NCBI RefSeq assembly: GCF_025370755.1
Contig: NZ_JAMXFC010000054.1
Coordinates: forward strand, 1 to 33,503
From: Laspinema sp. D2d
Lineage (GTDB): Bacteria; Cyanobacteriota; Cyanobacteriia; Cyanobacteriales; Laspinemataceae
Length of the DNA stretch: 33,503 bases
Direction: 5' to 3'
Both the position numbers and the translations under genes were made by a program. Shown one piece after another: positions 24,813 through 33,503 of this stretch (position 1 is its first letter; each line of letters opens with the position of its first letter). The notes below the pieces were generated by a model. The model was not told the origin of the DNA. It did not search any database and worked only from the letters and a program-made list of their open reading frames with translations.

Positions 24813-24861
24813 CCCGCCTGCGCGGGATTTTTCGTATAGCCCCACCTTGAGGGTGGAGGTT
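24813..24861 (+). repeat. Two adjacent GC-rich hairpins with T tracts
   Basis: CCCGC-CTGC-GCGGG followed by ATTTTT (24813-24832), then CCACC/GGTGG (24842-24856) followed by AGGTTTTC. Both look like intrinsic terminators on the plus strand, although the genes on both sides run on the minus strand. They may be a dispersed repeat or may end an unseen plus-strand transcript. Confidence 0.5.
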
Positions 24862-24864
24862 TTC

Positions 24865-27800
24865 TTACAGAATTTCGCCCAAAATTTCCAGAAGGCGATT
24901 AACTTGATTTTCCCAGGTCCATTGTTGCATAAATTGGACAGCAGCCATGCCTTTTCCCTGGGCTATTTCTCGATTGGAATAGAGGGTTTCCAGCATTTCG
25001 AGGATTTCCTCAATGTCTGATTCTCCCCATCCTTCGACCCCGAGAAAGTGGGGGGTAGATTGGACAGGTTTCTGAGTTTTTAAGGCATAGCAATGATTGG
25101 GGTCAATCAAGTCTAAATGTCCAGTATTTGCCGATAAAATCGTAGGAATTCCGCAAGCCATTGTTTCCATTGCCACAAGGTTGGTTCCGCCTTCGCATCG
25201 ATTGGTAAACAAGGCACAGTCGGCTTCACGGATGATTTGCGGCATCAGATAATTGGGGATTGCACCAATATCGATAAAGGACTCAGGATTTAACCCATTA
25301 TTAAGTAGCCAATCGGGAATATTTAAGCGTTTATCCGCCCCAACTTGAGGCAGTCCTTTGACATGACCCGTGGTTTCCAGTCCCCGCATGAATTGGGGCC
25401 AAAAATTATGCCATGCGGTGATAAGTAAGGCTTCAGGGTGACGTTTTTGGAAGGCTTTAAAGGCAGCAATGACGATATCTTGCCCTTTGCGATATTCTAA
25501 TTTTCCGCCACTGAAGATGACGAAGCGATCGCCAAATAAATTAGACTTGGGGGCGGGATGAAACAAGGTGGGGTCAATCCCTTGGGGTAATGCCTGAACT
25601 GTAGTGATTCCCTGACTTTTGAGAACCTCGGCATTCCAAGTGGAACCGGCAATAATTAATAAATAGTCTTGGGCTAATTGGCGTTTTTCTGGGGTTAAAT
25701 TCGTATCTTCAAAGAAAATTAACCCGATATTTTGTTTGCCGCCCAGTTGTTGGGTGGTGGCAAGACTGATAAAATTATTGCCGAGGGCATGAAGGACGGG
25801 AAAATCACACCAAATGGGTTTACCGGGGTTTTGATTCCGCAATTGTTCTAAATTTTGATACCGATCGCACACAGGTTTGAGTTGCGATCGCACCAACGGA
25901 TTCACGACCCCCGTGGTATCCGGTTGTAGTAATAACATCGGTTCATATCCCGGATTTTTTTGCAGTTGGAGGGTGAGGTTTGTCCCATAAATCCCCCACC
26001 CTGTCATCTGATTGATCGGCCATGCAAGGCCCAATCTCAAGGGATTCTGAGGGGTTTTAGAAAGGGGTTGGGTGCGATCGCAACTTGATTCAGTTATCAT
26101 CGATTTCCGGTTCATCTTGACTTCACCTTCTAACCATTTTTTCCCGAGCAAAGAGGGGTTTTGTTTCGGCAGCCCCACCTTTCCAGAATTCTCTACCGTT
26201 TGCCGTAATTCTGTGGCAATGCGATCGCCTACTTTCTGCCAGTCTCCCGGTTGTTGTTGTCGGAATAATCGCAGAGTCGGATACCAAGGCGAATCGGAAC
26301 CTTCCAGTCCCCAACGCCAATCGGGAGTATAAGCTAACAATAACCAAGTGGGTTTACCCATCGCCCCGGCTAAATGGGCAACGGAAGTATCTACGGTAAT
26401 AATTAAGTCTAATTGGGCGATCGCCGCAGCCGTATCAGCAAAATCATGGAGGGATGGTCCTAAATCCTGAATGGGTAAGTTCATCCCTTGCCAAATTTCC
26501 CCCGCTTTGCCTTTTTGAAGACTATAAAATTGTACCCCAGGAACCGTTAAGAAAGATTTAAAAACATCTAGGGAACAGGACCGCTTATAATCCATTTTGT
26601 GGTTAGGATTTCCTGCCCAAACAATCCCTATTTTAAACGGGGCTGCGGATTCAAGGTTTAATTGCCGGGAATAGGGAGGCTGAATATAAGGAATGATAGC
26701 CGGAATTGTGGTTAAATTTATACCCAAAATTCGGGGCAAACTCATTAGGGGAACCCAACTGTGAAACGGTTCTAACTCCTGCTGATTGGAACTAACATTC
26801 TCAATACCCGGAACACTTTTTAAGATAAAAACTAGAGGCGCAGAAACTAAGGCAACCACCCGGATTCCCTGTTGAGCAAGTAAGGGGGCATAGCGGATAA
26901 ATTGGAGGGTATCCCCTAATCCTTGTTCCCCATATAATAGGAGTGTCTTGCCCGTTAAATCTGCACCCTCCCACCGAGGAACCTCAAAGTGAGGTGGGGT
27001 GGGGTATCCTTTGACGCGCCACCGCCATTCGTATTCGGCAAAACCGCCGCGTAAGTCTCCCGCAGTCAGGAGACTGAGGGCGAGGTTGAGGTGAGCTTCC
27101 GCCGAGTCTGACTGAATTTGGAGGGCGCGATTATAGGCAGCGATCGCCTCTGTAGTTTGATGTTGTTCCTGGAAAGCCGTTCCCAGGTTAATTTGAGCGT
27201 CAATATACTGGGAATCCAAGGCAATTGCCCGCTGAAAACAAGCTATTGCCTCAGTAATTCTGCCTGCCTTGAGGAACAGAGTCCCCAAGGTGTTATGCGC
27301 TTCTGTATAGTTGGGGTCAAGGGTAGTTGCTGCCTGGATATAGGCGACTGCCTCCGTCACATTTCCCACCTCTTTTAGGGCATTTCCCAGATGATAGTGA
27401 GCTTGACTATGATGGGCATCTATGGCGATGACTTGGCGATAATGGGCGATCGCTTCCCGGAAATTTCCCTCGTCCGACAAGGCATTTCCCAGATTATAAT
27501 GGGCAGGGAGACAATGGGAATCGACGGCGATCGCTTGTGCTAAATAGGAAATTGCCTCACCTGTTTTGCCCAAACTGCGTAAGGCTGCCCCGAGATTGAT
27601 ATAGGCAGGGAGATAGCGAGAGTCGGCAACGATCGCTTGTTTGTAATACCCAACAGCCGTATTAAGTTTTCCCCCTTGATGGGCGATCGCCCCTAACAGT
27701 TGCCACCCTTGCGCCTGAGTGGGATACTGACGCAGCAACACTCGGCAACGGCGTTGGGCGTCGGCAAAATTTCCCGCTTCGTAATCTTGGCGGGCGAGGG

Positions 27801-30800
27801 CAAATTCTGGGCTGATTGTCGGAGGTTCCGGTAAGACAACCCGCGTTGCCACTATTTCGGTTAAACTTTGTGCCACCTCATCAAAGACCCCTTGCCAATC
27901 CCCCCGTTCCTCCTGGCGAAACAAGCGCATTGTCGGATACCAAGGGGAATCACTGCGCTTCAGCATCCACCGCCAATCTGGGGCATAGCTTAACGCTACC
28001 CAGACGGGTTTACCCAAAGCACCGGCTAAATGTGCGATGGACGTATCTACCGTAATCACTAAGTCTAATTGAGCGATCACGGCGGCGGTATCGGCTAAAT
28101 CCTGTAAGTGCGGGGCTAAGTCTTGAATGGGGAGATTTTGCTGCCGAATTCGGGTTTCTTCCTGCCCTTTTTGGAGACTATACCACTTAACACCCCGGAT
28201 ATTGAGCAGGGGGAGAAAATAGCGTAAGGGACAAGAACGAGTGCGATCGCCCTTATGGTGTGGATTCCCTGCCCAGACGATGCCCACCTTAAATTCTGGG
28301 GCATCTAATATAACAGGGGCTAAATGGGTGGGAGTGAGATAGGGAACTTCTCCCGGGATGGTGGTTAAAGTTGTTCCCAGGAGGTGAGGCAAGCTCAACA
28401 GGGGAATCCAGACATCAATCGGGGCTAAGTCGGACCAATAGGCACTGACGCGATCAATGCCCGGTACGCTGGCAAATAAGCGCACCAAGGGTTGGTTAAC
28501 CAAGGCAACGACTCGCCCCCCCCGTTGGACGAGTAAGGCTCCGTAGCGGATGAATTGGATACAATCTCCCAATCCTTGCTCGGCATGGAGTAAAATTGTC
28601 TTCCCTTGGAGATCGGAACCGTCCCAAAACGGCGCAGGAATAGGGGGTAAATCGGGTGCGGCTTTCACCCGCCAGCGCCATTCATAGTCCCGAAATCCCT
28701 GACGTAAGTCACCTTGGATGAGTAAGGCAATTCCTCGGTTGTTATGGGCTTCGGAGTAATCCGGTTGTAGGTGTAGGGCGGTGTTATAGCAGGCGATCGC
28801 CTCCTCGACTCGTCCTAAGTCGTGCAACACCAACCCTAAATTATTGTAGCCTTGGGCATACTGGGGATTTAGGGTGATTGCCTGGTCAAAGTGAGGAATA
28901 GCCGGTTCTAATTCGCCTAATTCATGCAATACCATCCCTAAATTATTATACCCATCCACATGGTTCGGTTGCAACCCAATCACCCGATGAAACTGGGCGA
29001 TCGCCGCTTCCCGGTTTCCCAGTTCCCACAAGGCATTTCCTAAGTTGTAATGCAACCCCACTTCTTGCGGGGCATAAGGTAAAGCTTGGTGATAACAATC
29101 GACGGCTGCTTGAGAGTTTCCCTGAGCTTTTAAGAGCATTCCCAAATTCGTTAAAGCTACGGGATGGTTCGGCATTTGTTCCAACACTTGCCGATATAAC
29201 CGTTCCGCTGTGGTTAAATCTCCCTCCTGATGAGCTGCAATCCCGCGTCCCAGTTTAGCACTCCCATTTTGGGGCATTTCTGCCCGGTTTTCTGTCAAGT
29301 TCAATATTTCAATTAAGGCTTGTTTCACCGCCTCAAAAACACTTTGCCAATCCCCGGGCTTACGTTGGCGAAACAGGCGTAGGGTCGGATACCAAGGCGA
29401 ATCGGTGCGATGCAAAAACCACCGCCAATCCGGTGCAAATGGCAGCAACACCCAAGCCGGTTTTCCCAAGGTCCCGGCTAAATGAGCCACTGCCGTATCC
29501 ACCGTAATGATTAAGTCTAATTCCGCCATAACTTCTGCGGTATCTAGGAAATGATTCAATTGAGGGGACAAATCTTGAATCGGGACTTTCGGGGATATTT
29601 GAGTGAGTTCACCGGAGTCCTTTTGTAAACTGTAAAAGATTATTTTATCCGCTTTTAAATCTTCTACTAATTGGATAAAATAAGAGACAGAACAAGAGCG
29701 TTTTATAGCGGTAGGATTTTCATGATTTGCTGCCCAAACTATCCCAATTTTGAAAGAGGGAGAAACGAGGGAATTTGGGGCGGGGGTTTTTAGAAGAGAT
29801 CCTCCCCAACCCCCCTTAAGAAGGGGGGAGTCGGAGGCATTTTGGTCGTTTGGCACTAGAGATACATCAACCTGTGCAGGCGGGCTTTGTTCCGATCGCC
29901 CTACCCGAGAAGGGCGCGGGGGACGCACCATTAAATACGGAATTTCACGGGGAATGGTTTCTAACGTTGTACCAAAAATTCGCGGTAAACTCATCAGGGG
30001 CGCATGAACATCAAACGCCGGTAAAGGTTCATCCCTCAGAACCACGATATCCACCCCTTCTAGCTGTTTGAACAAGGGAAATAGGAGGGGATAAGACTCC
30101 AGGATTACCCGCCCGCCGTGGGCTGCGACAAGGGGAATATAGCGGATAAATTGTAGGGTATCTCCGAATCCCTGTTCACTATGGAGGAGAATAGTGCGCC
30201 CGGTGAGGGGCGAACCGTCCCATATCGGTTGCAGAAATGGACGGGGTTTGAGGGTTTCAGTTTGCCACCGCCATTCATATTCCCTGAATCCTTGTCGGTA
30301 ATCCCCGGAGATCAGGAGGGAGAGGGCGCGATTCCAATGGAACATCACGGTGTGAGGTGCGATCGCGATCGCCCGATCATAGCAAGCGACTGCCTCGGCT
30401 AAATCCCCATAATCATGCAAGGCGACGCCGAGGTTATAGTGAAATTCCGCTGAATCGGGAGAGCGATCGCAGACTTGCCGATATTGCGCGATCGCCGCCT
30501 CTAAGTCTCCCGATTCTTTGAGTGCATTCCCGAGATTCGTCTGTATTTGCAGGTCCTGCGGATCTAAGGCAAGGGCTTGCTGATACTGAGCGATCGCCCC
30601 TTGATACTCTCCCTGTTCTAGGTACAAATTACCTAAATTATACAACGCTTTGGTATAATCACCTCGGAGGGCGATTGCTTGGCAGTAATGGGCGATCGCC
30701 TCTGCCTGTTGTCCCTCCAACTTCAAAGAATTTGCCAGATTGTAATGCAACTCCGGCACATTCGGATATATCTTAATGGCTTTTTGATACCCAGCGATCG

Positions 30801-31002
30801 CCCCGAGATTGTCTCCTTCCTGGGCAGCGATCGTCCCCAACAGGTGCAATGCCAGCAGGTTTTCCGGTTCCCGATGCAGAATTTCCCGACATAGAGTGTG
30901 TGCCAGGGCAAAATTCCCGGTTTCGCAGTGTTTTTGAGCCATTTCCAAACCGTGCGAAACAGAGAGTTGTGAGTAAGGGTTCGCGGATTGATTCACGTCC
31001 AT
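24865..31002 (-). CDS. Giant TPR protein with three GT9-like modules and a C-terminal GT4 glycosyltransferase
   Basis: A 2045-residue protein built of three repeats of the same module: a TPR array, then a GT9-like (heptosyltransferase-type) domain. The GT9-like parts run about 239-550, 770-1040 and 1320-1590. Each starts with YEWRW, has a LLHSEQGFGDTLQFIRY-type strand, and ends with ITVDTAVAHLAGTLGKP and DSPWYPTLRLFRQ. TPR arrays fill about 1-235, 565-765 and 1055-1315. From about 1657 a GT4 domain follows (LAWPINQMTGWGIYG, FSGGKLEYRKGQDIVIAAF, CEGGTNLVAMETMACGIPTI). Module 1 carries an extra 50 or so residues around SPLLKGGWGG, caused by a repeat insertion. No signal peptide or membrane segment is visible. 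It is probably a multi-site glycosyltransferase for proteins or surface glycans; substrates are unknown. Confidence 0.88.
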   Translation of the reverse strand: MDVNQSANPYSQLSVSHGLEMAQKHCETGNFALAHTLCREILHREPENLLALHLLGTIAAQEGDNLGAIAGYQKAIKIYPNVPELHYNLANSLKLEGQQAEAIAHYCQAIALRGDYTKALYNLGNLYLEQGEYQGAIAQYQQALALDPQDLQIQTNLGNALKESGDLEAAIAQYRQVCDRSPDSAEFHYNLGVALHDYGDLAEAVACYDRAIAIAPHTVMFHWNRALSLLISGDYRQGFREYEWRWQTETLKPRPFLQPIWDGSPLTGRTILLHSEQGFGDTLQFIRYIPLVAAHGGRVILESYPLLFPLFKQLEGVDIVVLRDEPLPAFDVHAPLMSLPRIFGTTLETIPREIPYLMVRPPRPSRVGRSEQSPPAQVDVSLVPNDQNASDSPLLKGGWGGSLLKTPAPNSLVSPSFKIGIVWAANHENPTAIKRSCSVSYFIQLVEDLKADKIIFYSLQKDSGELTQISPKVPIQDLSPQLNHFLDTAEVMAELDLIITVDTAVAHLAGTLGKPAWVLLPFAPDWRWFLHRTDSPWYPTLRLFRQRKPGDWQSVFEAVKQALIEILNLTENRAEMPQNGSAKLGRGIAAHQEGDLTTAERLYRQVLEQMPNHPVALTNLGMLLKAQGNSQAAVDCYHQALPYAPQEVGLHYNLGNALWELGNREAAIAQFHRVIGLQPNHVDGYNNLGMVLHELGELEPAIPHFDQAITLNPQYAQGYNNLGLVLHDLGRVEEAIACYNTALHLQPDYSEAHNNRGIALLIQGDLRQGFRDYEWRWRVKAAPDLPPIPAPFWDGSDLQGKTILLHAEQGLGDCIQFIRYGALLVQRGGRVVALVNQPLVRLFASVPGIDRVSAYWSDLAPIDVWIPLLSLPHLLGTTLTTIPGEVPYLTPTHLAPVILDAPEFKVGIVWAGNPHHKGDRTRSCPLRYFLPLLNIRGVKWYSLQKGQEETRIRQQNLPIQDLAPHLQDLADTAAVIAQLDLVITVDTSIAHLAGALGKPVWVALSYAPDWRWMLKRSDSPWYPTMRLFRQEERGDWQGVFDEVAQSLTEIVATRVVLPEPPTISPEFALARQDYEAGNFADAQRRCRVLLRQYPTQAQGWQLLGAIAHQGGKLNTAVGYYKQAIVADSRYLPAYINLGAALRSLGKTGEAISYLAQAIAVDSHCLPAHYNLGNALSDEGNFREAIAHYRQVIAIDAHHSQAHYHLGNALKEVGNVTEAVAYIQAATTLDPNYTEAHNTLGTLFLKAGRITEAIACFQRAIALDSQYIDAQINLGTAFQEQHQTTEAIAAYNRALQIQSDSAEAHLNLALSLLTAGDLRGGFAEYEWRWRVKGYPTPPHFEVPRWEGADLTGKTLLLYGEQGLGDTLQFIRYAPLLAQQGIRVVALVSAPLVFILKSVPGIENVSSNQQELEPFHSWVPLMSLPRILGINLTTIPAIIPYIQPPYSRQLNLESAAPFKIGIVWAGNPNHKMDYKRSCSLDVFKSFLTVPGVQFYSLQKGKAGEIWQGMNLPIQDLGPSLHDFADTAAAIAQLDLIITVDTSVAHLAGAMGKPTWLLLAYTPDWRWGLEGSDSPWYPTLRLFRQQQPGDWQKVGDRIATELRQTVENSGKVGLPKQNPSLLGKKWLEGEVKMNRKSMITESSCDRTQPLSKTPQNPLRLGLAWPINQMTGWGIYGTNLTLQLQKNPGYEPMLLLQPDTTGVVNPLVRSQLKPVCDRYQNLEQLRNQNPGKPIWCDFPVLHALGNNFISLATTQQLGGKQNIGLIFFEDTNLTPEKRQLAQDYLLIIAGSTWNAEVLKSQGITTVQALPQGIDPTLFHPAPKSNLFGDRFVIFSGGKLEYRKGQDIVIAAFKAFQKRHPEALLITAWHNFWPQFMRGLETTGHVKGLPQVGADKRLNIPDWLLNNGLNPESFIDIGAIPNYLMPQIIREADCALFTNRCEGGTNLVAMETMACGIPTILSANTGHLDLIDPNHCYALKTQKPVQSTPHFLGVEGWGESDIEEILEMLETLYSNREIAQGKGMAAVQFMQQWTWENQVNRLLEILGEIL
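29798..29832 (-). repeat. Dispersed hairpin repeat inserted inside the giant gene
   Basis: GATCCTCCCCAACCCCCC, then an AAGAAGGGGGG arm, matches the core of the repeats at 17248-17316 and 19683-19750. On the coding strand it is read as DSPLLKGGWGGS, a peptide often produced when this repeat class enters cyanobacterial genes. The frame is kept. Confidence 0.75.
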
Positions 31003-31039
31003 TATTTAAAGGCTATCGGGGAGGGTGCTGATCTGAAAT

Positions 31040-32017
31040 TTACGCCAACAAACAAGCCACGGGAAACATGATATATTCTAAGAAAAACAGTTTCCAAATA
31101 AATTGATAGCAAGCGGCGATCGCGACTTTATCCTCTAAATCCACCTCCCGACTGCGCCACCATAACCCAAGTAATGCCACACTATGGGCGATCGCCAAGA
31201 CAAAGGGATTGATTTGAGGTAACCACAGAAAAGCAGCTACGCTGGTAGCAATATAACAGATTACAATCACCCATCGGGCTAAATCGAAGACAGTCCGCGC
31301 GCCCAAGTGCAGGGTCCAGGTGTTAATCTGATAAAGCCGATCGCCTTCCATATCGGGAATATCCTTAAAAATGGCGATCGCAAACGTAAAGCCTAAGACA
31401 AAGAAAGTCAGCGCCCAGATTGAGGGGGGAATCATCAACGCCCCCTCCCCTTGCATCACCCATTGGTAATGTAAAAACAATCCTAAATTAACAATAATTC
31501 CGCGCACGGTAAAAATGCAAAAAGACGCCCAAAATGGAAAGCGTTTTAAGCGGATAGGCGGCATGGAATAAACGGTTCCCAATCCTAAACTAATTCCCAC
31601 CGTTGCCAACAACCAAGGACCTTGCAAATAGGCTAAAGCAACGGCTAAAATTCCCGTAATCCCTACAATGATTTGCCCTTGTTTGCGAGAAAATTCACCA
31701 GCGGCAACGGGTAACTCAGGCTTATTAATTTGGTCAATTTCGATATCAAAAAGTTGGTTTAATCCAACAATATAAACATTTCCACACAGACAGGTGAACC
31801 AGGTTCCCCATAAGGGCAATAGGGCGTTCCCAGTCAGGCTGTCCCCCGAAAAAGCCCAGGCGATCGTAAACAAACCAATCGCACTCAAACTCGTGCCAAT
31901 AATCGTATGGGGGCGGGTAAATTTCCAGAACGAATAGAGCCAAGGGGCATATTTCTGGACCCGATTCATTTCAGCCGGTTGAGAAACCGCAGGGGGAGAG
32001 GGAGAAATTTGGCTCAT
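31040..32017 (-). CDS. hpt: Homogentisate phytyltransferase
   Basis: An integral membrane prenyltransferase of the UbiA family (cyanobacterial slr1736 / plant VTE2 type). It joins phytyl diphosphate to homogentisate, the committed step of tocopherol synthesis. The 325 residues include eight or nine hydrophobic segments. The two Asp-rich diphosphate sites are clear: N87-QLFDIEID95 and K218-DIPDMEGD226. The N-terminal 20 residues are Ser/Pro-rich. The tocopherol methyltransferase gene lies 50 bp upstream on the same strand, which strongly supports this assignment over chlorophyll or menaquinone prenyltransferases. The two probably form an operon read from the methyltransferase gene. Confidence 0.93.
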   Translation of the reverse strand: MSQISPSPPAVSQPAEMNRVQKYAPWLYSFWKFTRPHTIIGTSLSAIGLFTIAWAFSGDSLTGNALLPLWGTWFTCLCGNVYIVGLNQLFDIEIDQINKPELPVAAGEFSRKQGQIIVGITGILAVALAYLQGPWLLATVGISLGLGTVYSMPPIRLKRFPFWASFCIFTVRGIIVNLGLFLHYQWVMQGEGALMIPPSIWALTFFVLGFTFAIAIFKDIPDMEGDRLYQINTWTLHLGARTVFDLARWVIVICYIATSVAAFLWLPQINPFVLAIAHSVALLGLWWRSREVDLEDKVAIAACYQFIWKLFFLEYIMFPVACLLA

Positions 32018-32067
32018 AATCTAGCTAAAATATAGACTCACCACAACAGCAAAGACAGTCAAAAAAA

Positions 32068-32982
32068 TTAGGATTTCGTCCCACAGAGTAACCCATATCG
32101 AATTAATCCTTGCTGGTATCCATCACGCATCAATCCTAGAGCCAGCGCCCCTTGAATAGTTTGCCAACCGGAGAATAATAATCCTAAAAGAACCGAAGGA
32201 TCAAAGGCAGAATCAATCACTAAATCCCAAAAGGGAGCCACCGCTTCGGACCAATCTGCCACCTGAATTCCTTGGAATCCAATTTCTCGGGCAATTGTCT
32301 CATATTCGGGCAAAGAAATTACATAGGGCAGGCAATAAACCTTATAAATTTCCATTAATTGATGCCGTTCGCGATCGCTCAGGGGGGCACAGGGCGGTGC
32401 AACGGGACGATGACACCAGGTTGCCATCATCAACGCGCCTCCGGGTGCCAAAACCCGATAGCATTCCTGTAAAAACTTCTTTTTATCCGGCATATGTTCG
32501 CCGCTTTCCAGGGTCCAAACGAGATCGAAGGAATCATCGGCAAAGGGCAATTCTAGGGCATTGGCGACGCGAAACTCAGCCCTTGGTCCCGGGGTCGTCC
32601 GTTCCCCTTCCCCACCCGAGGAGGTAGCAATTCCGGCTTCTCTGGCTCGTTCGGTAGCCCGGGCTGCCTGGACTGGACTTAAAGTAATTCCGATAGCGCT
32701 GGCGTTAAACTTTTGTGCTAAGTATAAAGAACTACCACCGATGCCGCACCCAACATCTAAAATCGTGGAAACCTGGCTGGTGAGGTCCTTAGACAACTGT
32801 ACCCCCGTCCAAGCCAAGAGTTCCTCAATCAAGTCAATCTGCGCCTGTCGTCGATCCAACCGGCGATCGCCCCTCTCACCGTAATATCCATGATGCATAT
32901 GTTCCCCCCAAACCCGTTCCCAGAGTCCGGAGGAAGCATCGTAAAACTGCTGAATTTGCTCGTACAAGTTGCTTGTCATCAT
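32068..32982 (-). CDS. Gamma-tocopherol methyltransferase
   Basis: A 304-residue SAM-dependent methyltransferase matching the slr0089/VTE4 family, which converts gamma- to alpha-tocopherol. Diagnostic segments are FYDASSGLWERVWGEHMHHG, RRQAQIDLIEELLAW, ILDVGCGIGGSSLYLAQ (residues 74-90, SAM motif I), DLVWTLESGEHMPDK and MMATWCHRP. These separate it from MPBQ methyltransferases. There is no transit or signal sequence. Residues about 119-135 (ATSSGGEGERTTPGPRA) look like an insertion between AREAGI and EFRVANALELPF. It is followed after 50 bp by hpt on the same strand, so the pair covers an early and the final step of vitamin E synthesis. Confidence 0.93.
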   Translation of the reverse strand: MMTSNLYEQIQQFYDASSGLWERVWGEHMHHGYYGERGDRRLDRRQAQIDLIEELLAWTGVQLSKDLTSQVSTILDVGCGIGGSSLYLAQKFNASAIGITLSPVQAARATERAREAGIATSSGGEGERTTPGPRAEFRVANALELPFADDSFDLVWTLESGEHMPDKKKFLQECYRVLAPGGALMMATWCHRPVAPPCAPLSDRERHQLMEIYKVYCLPYVISLPEYETIAREIGFQGIQVADWSEAVAPFWDLVIDSAFDPSVLLGLLFSGWQTIQGALALGLMRDGYQQGLIRYGLLCGTKS

Positions 32983-33256
32983 GGCTAGTCAACACTCAGA
33001 AGCCGTTGGCTTACAGTAAAGCAGCCTCTATTGTAAACGATCGGGAACCGATTGGAAAAATCTGGCTTATGTTAGTAAAACGGCTTCCCTTGATCGGGGA
33101 TTTCTCAAAAATCAAAGTGACTCACCCGATTTTTGAGGGATACGCTGTTCCCATTTTCCTCTCAGTCTGTCCAGCAATTTTGGTATATTTTAATCAAGTC
33201 CGGCGAGTCAATGACACATCAGAATAGTTCAATGCAGTTCGGATGCGCGTGGATGA
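32983..33256. other. Gap upstream of the tocopherol methyltransferase gene
   Basis: Non-coding, 270 bp; it should hold the tocopherol operon promoter on the minus strand. A plus-strand frame at 32973-33227 overlaps the methyltransferase start and shows no family likeness. No promoter motif was assigned with confidence. Confidence 0.4.
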
Positions 33257-33503
33257 AAACGAGAGAAGCTAAAACCGATTATTGAATTAGGCGATCGCGT
33301 CAATGAATTTGACCGCCGCTTAATTTCTTATATCGAACTTTTTCAGGTGAATAAAGCCCCGCAAACTGCTCACAGTAGAGAAGGCAAACTCGCCGCCAAC
33401 CGTCTTCAACAACGGGTAGAAAAATTGGAGATGGGGAGGATGGGGAGGATGGGGAGGATGGGGAGGATGGGGAGGATGGGGAGGATGGGGAGGATGGGGA
33501 GGA
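33257..33503 (+). other. Possible partial or broken reading frame running off the right edge
   Basis: In this frame the sequence is open from 33257 to the window end and has coding-like composition: KPIIELGDRVNEFDRRLISY, then IELFQVNKAPQTAHS and ANRLQQRVEKLE. It has no ATG after the in-frame TGA at 33254. A nearby ATG at 33243 starts MRVDENERS in another frame, so the gene may have a frameshift or be an N-terminally decayed remnant. It passes into the tandem repeat as MGRMGR. No family recognised. Confidence 0.35.
33431..33503 (+). repeat. 9-bp G-rich tandem repeat, at least eight copies, cut by the edge
   Basis: ATGGGGAGG is repeated without variation for 73 bases to the window end. Each unit has a G4 and a G2 run, so the plus strand could form a G-quadruplex. 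If translated in the preceding open frame it gives Met-Gly-Arg repeats. The total copy number is not known. Confidence 0.9.

Noticed and set aside
33431-33503. Tandem array considered as a CRISPR
   Set aside because: The units are 9 bp, directly adjacent and without spacers.

Overview
The window looks like a piece of a filamentous cyanobacterial chromosome, probably of the Oscillatoriales. The octamer GCGATCGC (HIP1) is scattered through most genes. Degenerate heptamer tandem repeats sit between genes. The gene set includes a fused CobA-HemD, an SLH-domain protein, a PAPS-type CysH and an adjacent pair of tocopherol (vitamin E) genes. The species assignment is an inference from these traits. 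I saw no rRNA, tRNA, CRISPR array, prophage or replication origin.

Layout. Positions 1-3530 are a mobile-element graveyard: a frameshifted ISAs1-type transposase, then an IS4-type element with 9-bp target duplications that was itself split by an IS630-type element. Positions 3598-4389 hold an AT-rich, stand-alone CheB-like methylesterase domain. Positions 4390-5720 hold short palindromic repeats, a small gene pair whose second member (a clan AA aspartic protease) carries two in-frame stops, and a heptamer repeat. Positions 5720-11267 are housekeeping: aldo/keto reductase, SbcD, CysH, a glutaredoxin-like protein and MurE, followed by a structured stretch ending in an intrinsic terminator.

Positions 11890-15484 carry two histidine-kinase-like genes arranged tail to tail. 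The first lacks the phosphoacceptor His but has an intact ATP-binding domain. The second has the His but a decayed ATP-binding domain. They share a similar input segment, so together they could make one split kinase. This is the most interesting candidate system here.

Positions 15833-22869 contain TldD, an unrecognised membrane protein, CoaE, an SLH protein, a 60-residue protein and CobA-HemD, with a 44-bp perfect palindrome and an inverted pair of about 70-bp repeats. Positions 23025-31002 form a glycan-type cluster: a GT2-like protein, an FkbM methyltransferase and a 2045-residue protein with three TPR plus GT9-like modules and a GT4 domain. Positions 31040-32982 are homogentisate phytyltransferase and tocopherol methyltransferase, probably one operon. 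The right end runs into a G-rich 9-bp tandem repeat cut off by the window edge.

How the genes fit together: the tocopherol pair gives prenylation and final methylation of vitamin E. CysH and the glutaredoxin-like gene share a divergent control region and both belong to thiol chemistry. CoaE is followed closely by the membrane-protein gene. The rest appear to be independent units.
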